Assembly: GCA_963920705.1 (NCBI GenBank)
Contig: OY987225.1
Coordinates: 3,918,501 to 3,982,500 of the forward strand
Length of the DNA: 64,000 bases
From: Odiellus spinosus
Taxonomy: Eukaryota; Arthropoda; Arachnida; Opiliones; Phalangiidae
Reading direction: 5' to 3'
Positions 54,536-64,000 of this stretch are shown piece after piece (the stretch's first letter is position 1; each line of letters begins with the position of its first letter). The notes beneath the pieces were generated by a model. It searched no databases, was not told where the DNA came from, and saw only the letters and a list, made by a program, of their open reading frames with translations. Position numbers and translations under genes: made by a program.

Positions 54536-55060
54536 CTAGAGCATTTGGTGGTTTTCCAACACCCAGTCCGCGTGCAGACGCACAGTTTCCCGCGCGCATT
54601 TGATCTTCTTCCCCGAGTGCATGCTGCATGGGTTAGCCACGAAAGGTACGGCGGGGCAGCCGAGCTTGTCGAGGTCTAGCGCCTGGACCTTAAACAAACT
54701 CGACACCAAATGTGCCTTCTCGTACCCCTTGCAAAGTATGAGTTCGAAGTCTTTAAAGGCTTCGCAATGGGGCACGAGTCGGCTGTATGGTAAAAGCCCC
54801 GCCGTCCTGCCCATAACCGGTGAGGTTTGCCACGGCGAAAGCGTTTTTTTTTACGGGGCCACTCACTTCGCATAGATCGTAAGGGGGGAGATAGCTCGAC
54901 AGCTCCACCACCTTCGAGCTATACTCCCCGCACCCGCACTTGACAAACTTGGCCACCGAAAGTTCTTTCACGACGAAATCGGCGTGTATACGGCCAAGGC
55001 GGGTGCTGAACTTGTCGCGACCATTGGAGGGAAGCGATGGCCCGGGGACAAGGGGGTAAA
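54536..55060 (-). pseudogene. cysteine-rich protein with CSMH motif, right copy (frameshifted)
   Basis: Minus strand, GC-richer than its surroundings. The upstream frame (about 55060-54810) gives FVVKELSVAKFVKCGCGEYS and a YDLCEVSG region. Near 54820 the frame changes to the ORF ending at 54536, with PHCEAFKDFEL, GCPAVPFVANPCSMH and KCARETVRLHADWV. It aligns throughout with the left copy at 37109-37614. Two copies of a gene about 17 kb apart in opposite orientation, outside the provirus core, point to a duplicated or inverted-repeat-flanked locus. Function unknown. Confidence 0.55.
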
Positions 55061-55224
55061 ATTATCTAGCAGGTTTCCTATACAATGTTTTAGGATAAAA
55101 ACGCCTAAATTTTTAACCAAGACTACCATTCTGCTCTCGCCGTTCGAACCCTAACCAACAGAACTAAAACCCTAGAAAATAAGATGGCTGCCCGGATTCC
55201 CGATTTGACGTAAGTACTTTAAAA
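55061..55224. other. spacer with a possible first exon
   Basis: ATGGCTGCCCGGATTCCCG at 55184 runs eight codons into a GTAAGT donor at 55210. No acceptor or further exon was placed. Confidence 0.3.
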
Positions 55225-55612
55225 ATAGAAAATCTCGGTACTTTAAGTTGGATATAGTTTTAGAAAATAACTTTGTTTAATACCGGGTCATTTTTATTAA
55301 ATAACATTGACGATTTCAGCCCTATTTTAGAAATATCTTTGATTAATTTCGGGACATATTTTAGTAAACAACTTTGCCGATTTCGGGGATGTATATATTA
55401 TAAATAACTTTTAATTTCGGGTCATTTTTAATAAACAACTTCTGGGCTATATTTAGAAATATAATATACTTTCAACGGATATTTAACTTTGGCGCGGTCA
55501 GATATATTTTAGAATTAACTTTGCCGATTACACCCCTATTTTAGAAATAACTTTAATTTCGTGTGGTTTTTAATAAACAACTTCAGAGATATATTTAGAA
55601 ATATATATAATC
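55225..55612 (+). repeat. degenerate tandem repeat block
   Basis: Variants of TTTAGAAATAACTTTG, AATTTCGGGTCATTTTTA and AATAAACAACTT recur every ~60-115 bp. It precedes the large palindromic array and may be an older form of tandem DNA at the same site. Confidence 0.65.
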
Positions 55613-58600
55613 AAAGATTTTAGAGGGGTACCCCTTGTAAAAAAATTAATACACCCCTGTAAAATAAATAATCAAAGATTTTACAAGGGGAACCTCTTGA
55701 AAAAAAAAAAAAAATACACCCCTATAAAATAAATAATCAAAGATTATGCAAGGGGTACCCCTTGTAAAAAAAATAATTCGCCCCTGTAAAATAAATAGTC
55801 AAAGATTTTACAAGGGGTGCCCCTAGTAAAAAAAATAATACACCCCCTGTAAAATAAATAATCAAAAATTTTATAGAGGTAACCCTTGTAAAAAAAATAA
55901 TACACCCCCTGTAAAATAAATAATCAGAAATTTTACAAGGGGTACCCTTTGCAAAAAAATAATCAGAAATTTTACAAGGGGTACCCTTTGTAAAAAAAAT
56001 AATACACCCCCTGTAAAATAAATAATCAAAAATTTTACAGGTAACTCTTATAAAAAAAATAATACACCCCCTGTAAAATAAATAATCAAAGATTTTACAA
56101 GGGTTATCCCTTGTAAAAAAAAATAATCTACCCCCTGTAAAATAAATAATCAAAAATTATACAAGGGGTAACAATTGTAAAAAAAAATAATACACCCCCT
56201 GTAAAATAAATAATCAAAGATTTTACAAGGGGTGCCCCTTGTAAAAACAATAATAATTAACCCCTGTAAAATAAATAATCAAAAGTTTTACACTGGGTAC
56301 CCCTTCTAAAAAAAATAATACACCCCTGTAAAATAAATAATCAAAGATTATAGAAGGGGTACCTCTTGCAAAAAAAAATAAAACACCCCCTGTAAAATAA
56401 ATAATCAGAAATTTTACAAGGGGTACCCTTTGTAAAAAAAATAATACACCCAATGTAAAATAAATAATCAAAAATTCCACAAGGGGTACCCCTTACTAAA
56501 AAAAATAATACACCCCCTGTAAAATAAAAAAATAAAAAATTATAAAAGGGGTAACTCTTGTAAAAAAATAATGCACCCCCTGTAAAATAAATAAAGATTT
56601 TACAAGGGGTACCTCTTGTAAAACCATTAATTCTCCCCCTGTAAAATAAATAATCAAAGATTATACAAGGGGTAACAATTGTAAAAAAAATAATACACCC
56701 CCTGTAAAATAAATAATCAAAGATTTTACAAGGGGTACCCCTTGTTAAAACAATAATCAAAGATTTTACAAGGGGTACCCCTTGTTAAAACAATAATAAT
56801 TAACCCCTGTAAAATAAATAATCAAAAGTTTTACACTGGGTACCCCTTGTAAAAATAATAATACACCCCCTTTAAAATAAATATTCAATGATTTTACAAG
56901 GGGTACCACTTGTAAAAAATAATACACCCCCTGTAAAATAAATAATCAAAAATTTTACAAGGGGTAACTCTTATAAAAAAAATAATACACCCCCTGTAAA
57001 ATAAATAATCAAAAATTTTAAAGGGGTCCCCTTGTAAAAAAAAATAATACACCCCCTGTAAAATAAATAATCAGAAATTTTACAAGGGGTACCCTTTGTA
57101 AAAAAAATAATACACCCCCTGTAAAATAAATAATCAAAGATTTTACAAGGGGTACCTCTTGTAAAAAAAATAATTCACCCCCTGTAAAATAAGTAATCAA
57201 AGATTTTACAAGTGGTACTCCTTGTAAAAAAATAATACACCCCCTATAAAATAAATAAAGATTTTACAAGGGGTACCCCTTGTAAAAAAACTAATACACC
57301 CCCTGTAAAATAAATAATCAAAGATTATATAAGGGGTACCTCTTGTAAAAATAATAATACACCCACTTCAAAATAAATAATCAAAGATTTTACAAGGGGT
57401 ACCCCTTGTAACAAAATAATACACCTCATATAAAATAAATAAACAAAATTTTACAAGGGGTAACTCTTGTAAAAAAAATAATATACCCCTGTAAAATAAA
57501 TAATCAAAAATTTTAATGGGGTACCCATTGTAAAAAAATAACTCTCCCCCAGTAAAATAAATAATCAAAAGTTTTAAAGGGGTAACCCTTATAAAAAAAT
57601 AATACACCCCCTGTAAAATAAATAATCAAAACTTTTACAAGGGGTAACTCTTGTAAAAAAATAATACACCCCCTGTAAAGTAAATAATCAAAAATTTTAA
57701 TGGGGTACCCCTTGTAAAAGAATAATACACCCCTGTAAAATAAATAATCAAAGATTTTACAAGGGGTACCCCTTGTAAAAAAAAATAATACACCCCCTGT
57801 AAAATAAATAGTCAAAGATATTACAAGGGGTGCTCCTAGTAAAAAAAATAATACACCCCCTGTAAAATAAATAATCAAAAATTTTAAAGGGGTCCCCTTG
57901 TAAAAAAAAATAATAAACCCCCTGTAAAATAAATAATCAGAAATTTTACAAGGGGTACCCCTTGTAGAAAAATAATACACCCTCTTTAAAAGAAATAATC
58001 AAAGATTTTAAGAGGGGTACCCCTTGTTAAAAAAATAATACCCCCCTGCAAAATAAATAAAGATTTTACAAGGGGTACCCCTTGTAAAAGAATTATACAC
58101 CCCCTGTAAAATAAATAATCAAAGATTTTACAAGGGGTACCTCTTGCAAAAAAAAATAATACACCCCCTGTAAAATAAATAATCAAAGATTATACAAGTG
58201 GTACCCCTTGTAAAAATAATAATACACCCCCTTTAAAATAAATATTCAAAGGGTACCCCTTGTAAAAAAATAATACACTCCCTGTAAAATAAATAATCAG
58301 AAATTTTACAAGGGGTACCCTTTGTAAACAAATAATACACCCCCTGTAAAATAAATAATCAAAAATTTTACAAGGGGTGTCTCTTATAAAAAAAATAATA
58401 CACCCCCTGTAAAATAAATAATCAAAGATTTTACAAGGGGTACCTCTTTACAAGGGGTACCTCTTGTAAAAAAAAATAATTCACCCCCTGTAAAATAAGT
58501 AATCAAAGATTTTACAAGTGGTACTCCTTGTAAAAAAATAATACACCCCCTATAAAATAAATAAAGATTTTACAAGGGGTACCCCTTGTAAAAAAACTAA

Positions 58601-61600
58601 TACACCCCCTGTAAAATAAATGATCAAAGATTATACAAGGGGTACCTCTTGTAAAAATAATAATACACCCACTTCAAAATAAATAATCAAAGATTTTACA
58701 AGGGGTACCCCTTGTAACAAAATAATACACCTCATATAAAATAAATAAACAAAATTTTACAAGGGGTAACTCTTGTAAAAAAAATAATATACCCCTGTAA
58801 AATAAATAATCAAAAATTTTAATGGGGTACCCATTGTAAAAAAATAACTCTCCCCCAGTAAAATAAATAATCAAAAGTTTTAAAGGGGTACCCCTTGTAA
58901 AAAAAAATAATACACCCCCTGTAAAATAAATAAACAAAAATTTTACAAGGGGTAACTCTTGTAAAAAAATAATACACCCCCTGTAAAGTAAATAATCAAA
59001 AATTTTAATGGGGTACCCCTTGTAAAAGAATAATACACCCCTGTAAAATAAATAATCAAAGATTTTACAAGGGGTACCCCTTGTAAAAAAAAATAATACA
59101 CCCCCTGTAAAATAAATAGTCAAAGATATTACAAGGGGTGCTCCTAGTAAAAAAAATAATACACCCCCTGTAAAATAAATAATCAAAAATTTTAAAGGGG
59201 TCCCCTTGTAAAAAAAAAATAATAAACCCCCTGTAAAATAAATAATCAGAAATTTTACAAGGGGTACCCCTTGTAGAAAAATAATACACCCTCTTTAAAA
59301 GAAATAATCAAAGATTTTAAGAGGGGTACCCCTTGTTAAAAAAATAATACCCCCCTGCAAAATAAATAAAGATTTTACAAGGGGTACCCCTTGTAAAAAA
59401 ATTATACACCCCCTGTAAAATAAATAATCAAAGATTTTACAAGGGGTACCTCTTGCAAAAAAAATAATACACCCCCTGTAAAATAAATAATCAAAGATTA
59501 TACAAGTGGTACCCCTTGTAAAAATAATAATACACCCCCTTTAAAATAAATATTCAAAGGGTACCCCTTGTAAAAAAATAATACACTCCCTGTAAAATAA
59601 ATAATCAGAAATATTACAAGGGGTACCCTTTGTAAACAAATAATACACCCCCTGTAAAATAAATAATCCAAAAATTTACAAGGGGCACCCTTATTAAAAA
59701 ATAATACACCCCCTGTAAAATAAAAAATAAAAAATTATACAAGGGGTAACTCTTGTAAAAAAAAAATAATACACCCTATGTAAAATAAATAATCAAAGAT
59801 TTTTCAAGGGGTACCTCTTGCAAAAAAATAATACACCCCCTGTAAAATAAATAATCAAAGATTATACAAGGGGTACCCCTGGTAAAAAAAATAATTCACC
59901 CCCTTTAAAATAAATATTCTAAGATTTTACAAGGGGTACCCCTTGTAAAAAAAATAATACACCCCTGTAAAATAAATAATACAAATTTTACAAGGGGTAA
60001 CTCTAAAAAAAAATATTAAACCCCTGTAAAATAAATAATCTAAGATTTTACAAGGGATAACCCTTGTAAAAAAATTAATAAACCTCCTATAAAATAAATA
60101 ATCAAAGATTTTACAAGGGGTACACCTTGTAAAAAAATAATACACCCCCTGTAAAATAAATAATCAAAAATTTTAAAGGGGTACCCCTTGTAAAAAAAAA
60201 TAATACACCCCCTGTAAAATAAATAATCAAAGATTTTACAAGGTTATCCCTTGTAAAAAAAAATAATCAAAAATTTTAAAGGGGTACCCCTTGTAAAAAA
60301 ATAATGCACCCTCTTTAAAAGAAATAATCAAAGATTTTAAGAGGGGTACCCCTTGTAAAAAAAAATAATACACCCCCTGTAAAATAAATAAACAAAAAAT
60401 TTACAAGGGGTAACCTTTATAAAAAAATAATACACCCCCTGTAAAATAAATAATCAAAAATTTTACAAGGGGTAACTCTTGTAAAAAAATAATACACCCC
60501 TGTAAAATAAATAATCAAAGATTTTACAAGGGGTACCTCTTGTAAAAAAAATAATACACCCCCTGTAAAATAAATAGTCAAAAATTTTAAAGGGGTCCCC
60601 TTGTAAAAAAAAATAATAAACCCCTGTAAAATAAATAATCAGAAATTTTACAGGGGGTACCCCTTGTAGAAAAATAATACACCCTCTTTAAAGAAATAAT
60701 CAAAGATTATAAGAGGGGTACCCCTTGTAAAAAAAATAATACCCCCCTGTAAAATAAATAATCAAAAATTTTACAGGGGGTACCCCTTGTAAAAAAATAA
60801 TACACCCCCTGTAAAATAAATAAAGATTTTACAAGGGGTACCCCTTGTAAAAAAAATAATACACCCCCTGTAAAATAAATAATCAAAGATTTTACAAGGG
60901 GTACCTCTTGCAAAAAAAATAATACACCCCCAGTAAAATAAATAATCTAAGATTATACAAGTGGTACCCCTTGTAAAAATAATAATACACCCCCTTTAAA
61001 ATAAATATTCAAAGGGTACCCCTTGTAAAAAAATAATACACCCCCTGTAAAATAAATAATCAGAAATTTTACAAGGGGTACCCTTTGTAAACAAATAATA
61101 CACCCCCTGTAAAATAAATAATCAAAAATTTAACAAGGGGTAACTCTTATAAAAAAAAATAATACACCCCCTGTAAAATAAATAATCAAAAAATTTACAA
61201 GGGACACCGCTTATTAAAAAAATAATACACCCCCTGTAAAATAAAAAATCAAAAATTATACAAGGGGTAACTCTTGTAAAAAAAAATAATACACCCTATG
61301 TAAAATAAATAATCAAAGATTTTATAAGGGGTACCTCTTGTAAAAAAATTAATACACCCCCTGTAAAATAAATAATCAAAAATTTTACACTGTGTACCCC
61401 TTCTAAAAAAAATAATACACCCCCTGTAAAATAAATAATCAAAAATTTTACAAGTGGTACCCCTTGTAAAAAAATAATACACCCCCTATAAAATAAATAA
61501 TCAAAGATTTTTCAAGGGGTACCTCTTGCAAAAAAATAATACACCCCCTGTAAAATAAATAATCAAAGATTATACAAGGGGTACCCCTTGTAAAAAAAAT

Positions 61601-62488
61601 AATTCACCCCCTTTAAAATAAATATTCTAAGATTTTACAAGGGGTACCCCTTGTAAAAAAAATAATACACCCCTGTAAAATAAATAATAAAAATTTTACA
61701 AGGGGTAACTCTAAAAAAAAATAATAAACCCCTGTAAAATAAATATTCTAAGATTTTACAAGGGGTAACCCTTGTAAAAAAATTAATAAACCTCCTATAA
61801 AATAAATAATCAAAGATTTTACAAGGGGTACACCTTGTAAAAAAATAATACACCCCCTGTAAAATAAATAATCAAAAATTTTACAAGGTTATCCCTTGTA
61901 AAAAAAATAATCTACCCCCTGTAAAATAAATAATCAAAAATTTTAAAGGGGTACCCCTTGTAAAAAAAATAATGCACCCTCTTTAAAAGAAATAATCAAA
62001 GATTTTAAGAGGGGTACCCGTTGTAAAAAAAAATAATACCCCCCTGTAAAACAAATAATCAAAATTTTTACAAGTTGTACCCCTTGTAAAAAAATAATAC
62101 ACCCCCGTAAAATAAATAAAGATTTTACAAGGGGTACCCCTTGTAAAAAAAATACACCCCCTGTAAAATAAATAATCAAAGATTTTACAAGGGGTACCTC
62201 TTGCAAAAAAAATAATACACCCCCAGTAAAATAAATAATCAAAGATTATACAAGTGGTACCCCTTGTAAAAATAATAATACACCCCCTTTAAAATAAATA
62301 TTCAAAGATTTTACAAGGGGTACCCCTTGTAAAAACAATAATAATTTACCCCGTAAAATAAATAATCAAAAATTTTACACTGTGTATCCCTTCTAAAAAA
62401 AATAATACACCCATGTAAAATAAATAATCAAAAATTTTACAAGTGGTTCCCCTTGTAAAAAAATAATACACCCCCTATAAAATAAATG
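55612..62488 (+). repeat. ~6.9-kb array of a ~62-bp unit containing a 26-bp palindrome
   Basis: About 110 units. Consensus parts: AATAATACACCCCCTGTAAA, ATAAATAATCAAAGA, then TTTTACAAGGGG joined to its mirror complement CCCCTTGTAAAA, giving a perfect 26-bp palindrome with GGTACC at its centre. Many units keep a perfect palindrome, and mismatches are often on one arm only. Blocks of units are themselves duplicated: about 57210-58010 recurs at about 58515-59320, and about 59870-60150 recurs at about 61570-61850. Minus-strand ORFs here are produced by the repeat period. Unit size plus central palindrome resemble baculovirus hr repeats (enhancers and origins), but an ordinary satellite is equally possible. 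Confidence 0.95.
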
Positions 62489-63575
62489 AGCCACTACTTC
62501 TCCAAATGCTAGTATAGTTAGCTCAGGTATGGGGGGTCCTATTTTACATTCAATCCCAATTGTTGCGAATACTGTTAGTGGAACGTCAGGAAGTTTTATA
62601 CCTCCTCCTCTTAATATCTCTAGTTCAAGTATACAGACACCCACTAGGTTGGGAATGGGAAGTCCAATGTCTCCTCTAACGGTAGCGTTACCTGGTTCAA
62701 TTCCCACAACAACATCGATTAGTTCAATACCAATACTTAGTACTATGCAGGCGGGTGGACAAGCTCGACAGCAATTAGGAGCCCATTATATTTTGAGTAA
62801 ACAATTTCAAATGCCAACCTTTTCAGGAGAACCTAATGAAGACCCTAAATTATTCTTACATACTTTGAGCGAATACGTACAGTTTCATAACTTTACTGAA
62901 GATACAATGCATCTTTTATTACCCAGGGTATTTACTAGAGGAGCTCAAGTATGGATTATGGATTTAATGTATAAAAATAACCGTAGATTGACCTGGCAAA
63001 ATTTCATGACTGAATTTCATGTTAAATATTTATCCGATGACAGAGAAAGTTGTTTAGAGATGGCTGTTTTTGGAGCTTTAGCCCAGGATAATGATGACCT
63101 TTTGGATTTTAGACATAAGATAGTGAAATTGAATTGGTCATTACGAGAACCTTTAACCGAAGATAGGCTGGTTCGGTTGTTGGTGGCAAAATTACCCCCA
63201 TCAGTTAAAATGTTGCTACCTAGGAATAACTGTGGAACTATGGCCCAATTTGATAGTGAAATATTACGAATTCAGGAATCTAGAAATAGCGGTGTTGCTC
63301 TACCTAGTCAAGCTACGGGTATAGTTACTCAGGGAAGGTATATTCCCCCTACATCACCAAGAAGACCAAGTTCTTTGCAAAGAACAACTTATCCTAGACC
63401 TAATGGGCCATCTACTTTTACCTCTACCTGTTTTAAGTGTCATGAAATTGGTCACATTAGTCGAAATTGTCCCAATGTACCACCCCAAACTAGTGCGGCT
63501 AGCTCATTACAACAGAGTTCCCGAAGGGTTACTCCACCTAATACTTCTTCGGGAAACGAAACTCCAACTCTTTGA
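62489..63575 (+). CDS. Ty3/Gypsy-type Gag, 5'-truncated by the array
   Basis: The ORF is open from 62491, first ATG 62529, stop 63573-63575. The Ser/Thr/Pro-rich N-terminal part starts directly at the array edge, so upstream gag sequence is probably lost. The Gag core (about residues 95-250) has FSGEPNEDPKLFL and WQNFMTEFHVKYL, as in retrotransposon Gag domains. A single zinc knuckle CFKCHEIGHISRNC starts at Cys301. A slippery heptamer lies 16 bp before the stop, leading into the protease frame. An LTR was not found; it would be under or beyond the array. Confidence 0.85.
63551..63557 (+). promoter_or_regulatory. -1 ribosomal frameshift site
   Basis: GGGAAAC sits in the Gag frame as G GGA AAC, the X XXY YYZ form of canonical -1 slippery sites. 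The -1 frame is open from upstream of the site through the protease to the window end. A downstream RNA structure was not worked out. Confidence 0.7.
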
Positions 63576-64000
63576 ATGGACCGCAAGGAGCTGGACAGAG
63601 ACAAGGACAGGGTCCAATAATTAATTTAAATATGTATCAAACTAATCAAGCCCGACACAATTCTCTACATGGTATCAAAATAATAATATGTAATAAAAAT
63701 ATAGTGGCCTTCCTCGATTCCGGTGCTGATAAAAGTGCTATTTCTGAAGAATTCATTTATGACCTTTTGGTGTCTACGTTGATAGAATATAAGCCCAGGA
63801 TTGTACAAATGGCAACTGATACTTTGACGGAGGAAACTTTGGGACATGTTACTCTTGAGATAGATTTGGGCTTGAACATGGGCATTATTCCCGTAAAATT
63901 TTATGTAATACCAGGTTTACGTCATCCCCTTATTTTGGGTAATGAACTAATTAGAGATATGAAGGCAGTTATTGATTATGATAATGATACATTTTCTTAT
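63557..64000 (+). CDS. Ty3/Gypsy aspartic protease (start of Pol), runs off the window
   Basis: In the -1 frame relative to Gag. Contains FLDSGADKSAIS with the catalytic Asp at 63716-63718, and a later PLILGNELI (ILGxxx flap-fold end) near 63931-63957, as in retropepsins. No stop before the window end, so reverse transcriptase and the rest of Pol lie to the right. It is reached by frameshifting rather than its own start codon. Confidence 0.88.

Noticed and set aside
54429-54875. Plus-strand ORFs across the right CSMH copy
   Set aside because: Antisense shadows of the minus-strand gene, whose homologue at 37.1 kb fixes the coding strand.
55737-62242. Series of minus-strand ORFs of 60-170 codons, rich in Phe, Tyr and Ile
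   Set aside because: They only read the ~62-bp repeat unit. The peptide repeats follow the DNA period and change frame with indels, so there is no sign of selection for protein.
55612-62488. Direct claim that the array is a baculovirus hr region
   Set aside because: Similarity is in design (unit with central palindrome), not in sequence. No baculovirus core gene was recognised in the window.

Overview
This is eukaryotic, AT-rich, repeat-dense DNA, most likely from an arthropod or similar invertebrate. Evidence: short GT-AG introns of about 60 to 65 bp, nested Copia, Ty3/Gypsy, hAT, THAP-type and CR1/jockey-like elements, MITEs, SINEs, satellites, and an integrated adintovirus/Maverick-type virus relic. 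A 200-N run at 14766-14965 shows it is a scaffold with a sized gap. No ordinary conserved host gene was recognised.

Layout. 1-5258: a young full-length Copia retrotransposon (5' LTR cut by the window edge, one intact 1448-codon gag-pol ORF, LTRs that look identical) inserted into the gag of an opposite-strand Copia relic (5259 to about 6469). 7.1-9.9 kb: MITEs, including a 483-bp palindrome. 11.6-14.8 kb: a hAT transposon with one internal stop, ending in the assembly gap. 15-22.5 kb: fold-back and hAT-type repeats and a Copia relic. 23.4-26.8 kb: a decayed CR1/jockey-like LINE and two SINE copies that share a head, one of which carries the LINE's 3' tail. 27.1-30.4 kb: a 344-bp tandem duplication with hairpins, then 13 copies of a 141-bp minisatellite. 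31-36.2 kb: a THAP-domain DDE transposase relic, a zinc-knuckle protein, an MBD ORF and a two-exon P2X7-type zinc-domain gene.

The most interesting part is 37-55 kb. Its core (41.1-50.1 kb) is a decaying adintovirus/Maverick-like provirus: a repeated-domain capsid-associated (penton-like) gene, a pVI/pX-like basic protein, a major capsid protein of the F54H12.2-like type, a PC4-like DNA-binding protein, a DDE integrase and an adenain-type protease on the plus strand. These converge through a palindromic poly(A) signal onto a minus-strand block of an FtsK/HerA-type packaging ATPase, a core-like protein and two small virion-type proteins. No DNA polymerase is visible. Just upstream of the capsid genes is a compact RNA gene with A box, B box, a long closing stem and a T6 terminator, an arrangement like adenovirus VA RNA. 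Outside the core lie small tightly packed genes not recognised from any family: a membrane-protein family with members on both sides (38.9, 39.3 and 52.3 kb) and a cysteine-rich protein pair on both sides (37.1-37.6 and 54.5-55.1 kb), plus a cysteine-rich tandem pair (52.7-53.8 kb) and a TATA-driven micro-exon gene (53.97 kb). Their compactness and mirrored duplication suggest that the core sits inside, or beside, a larger virus-like locus.

From 55.6 to 62.5 kb runs an array of about 110 copies of a ~62-bp unit, each centred on a 26-bp palindrome, resembling baculovirus hr regions in design. It abuts a Ty3/Gypsy gag (62.5-63.6 kb) whose protease is reached through a -1 slippery heptamer. Many viral and transposon ORFs carry single frameshifts or stops, some at homopolymers, so decay and assembly error both need to be considered.
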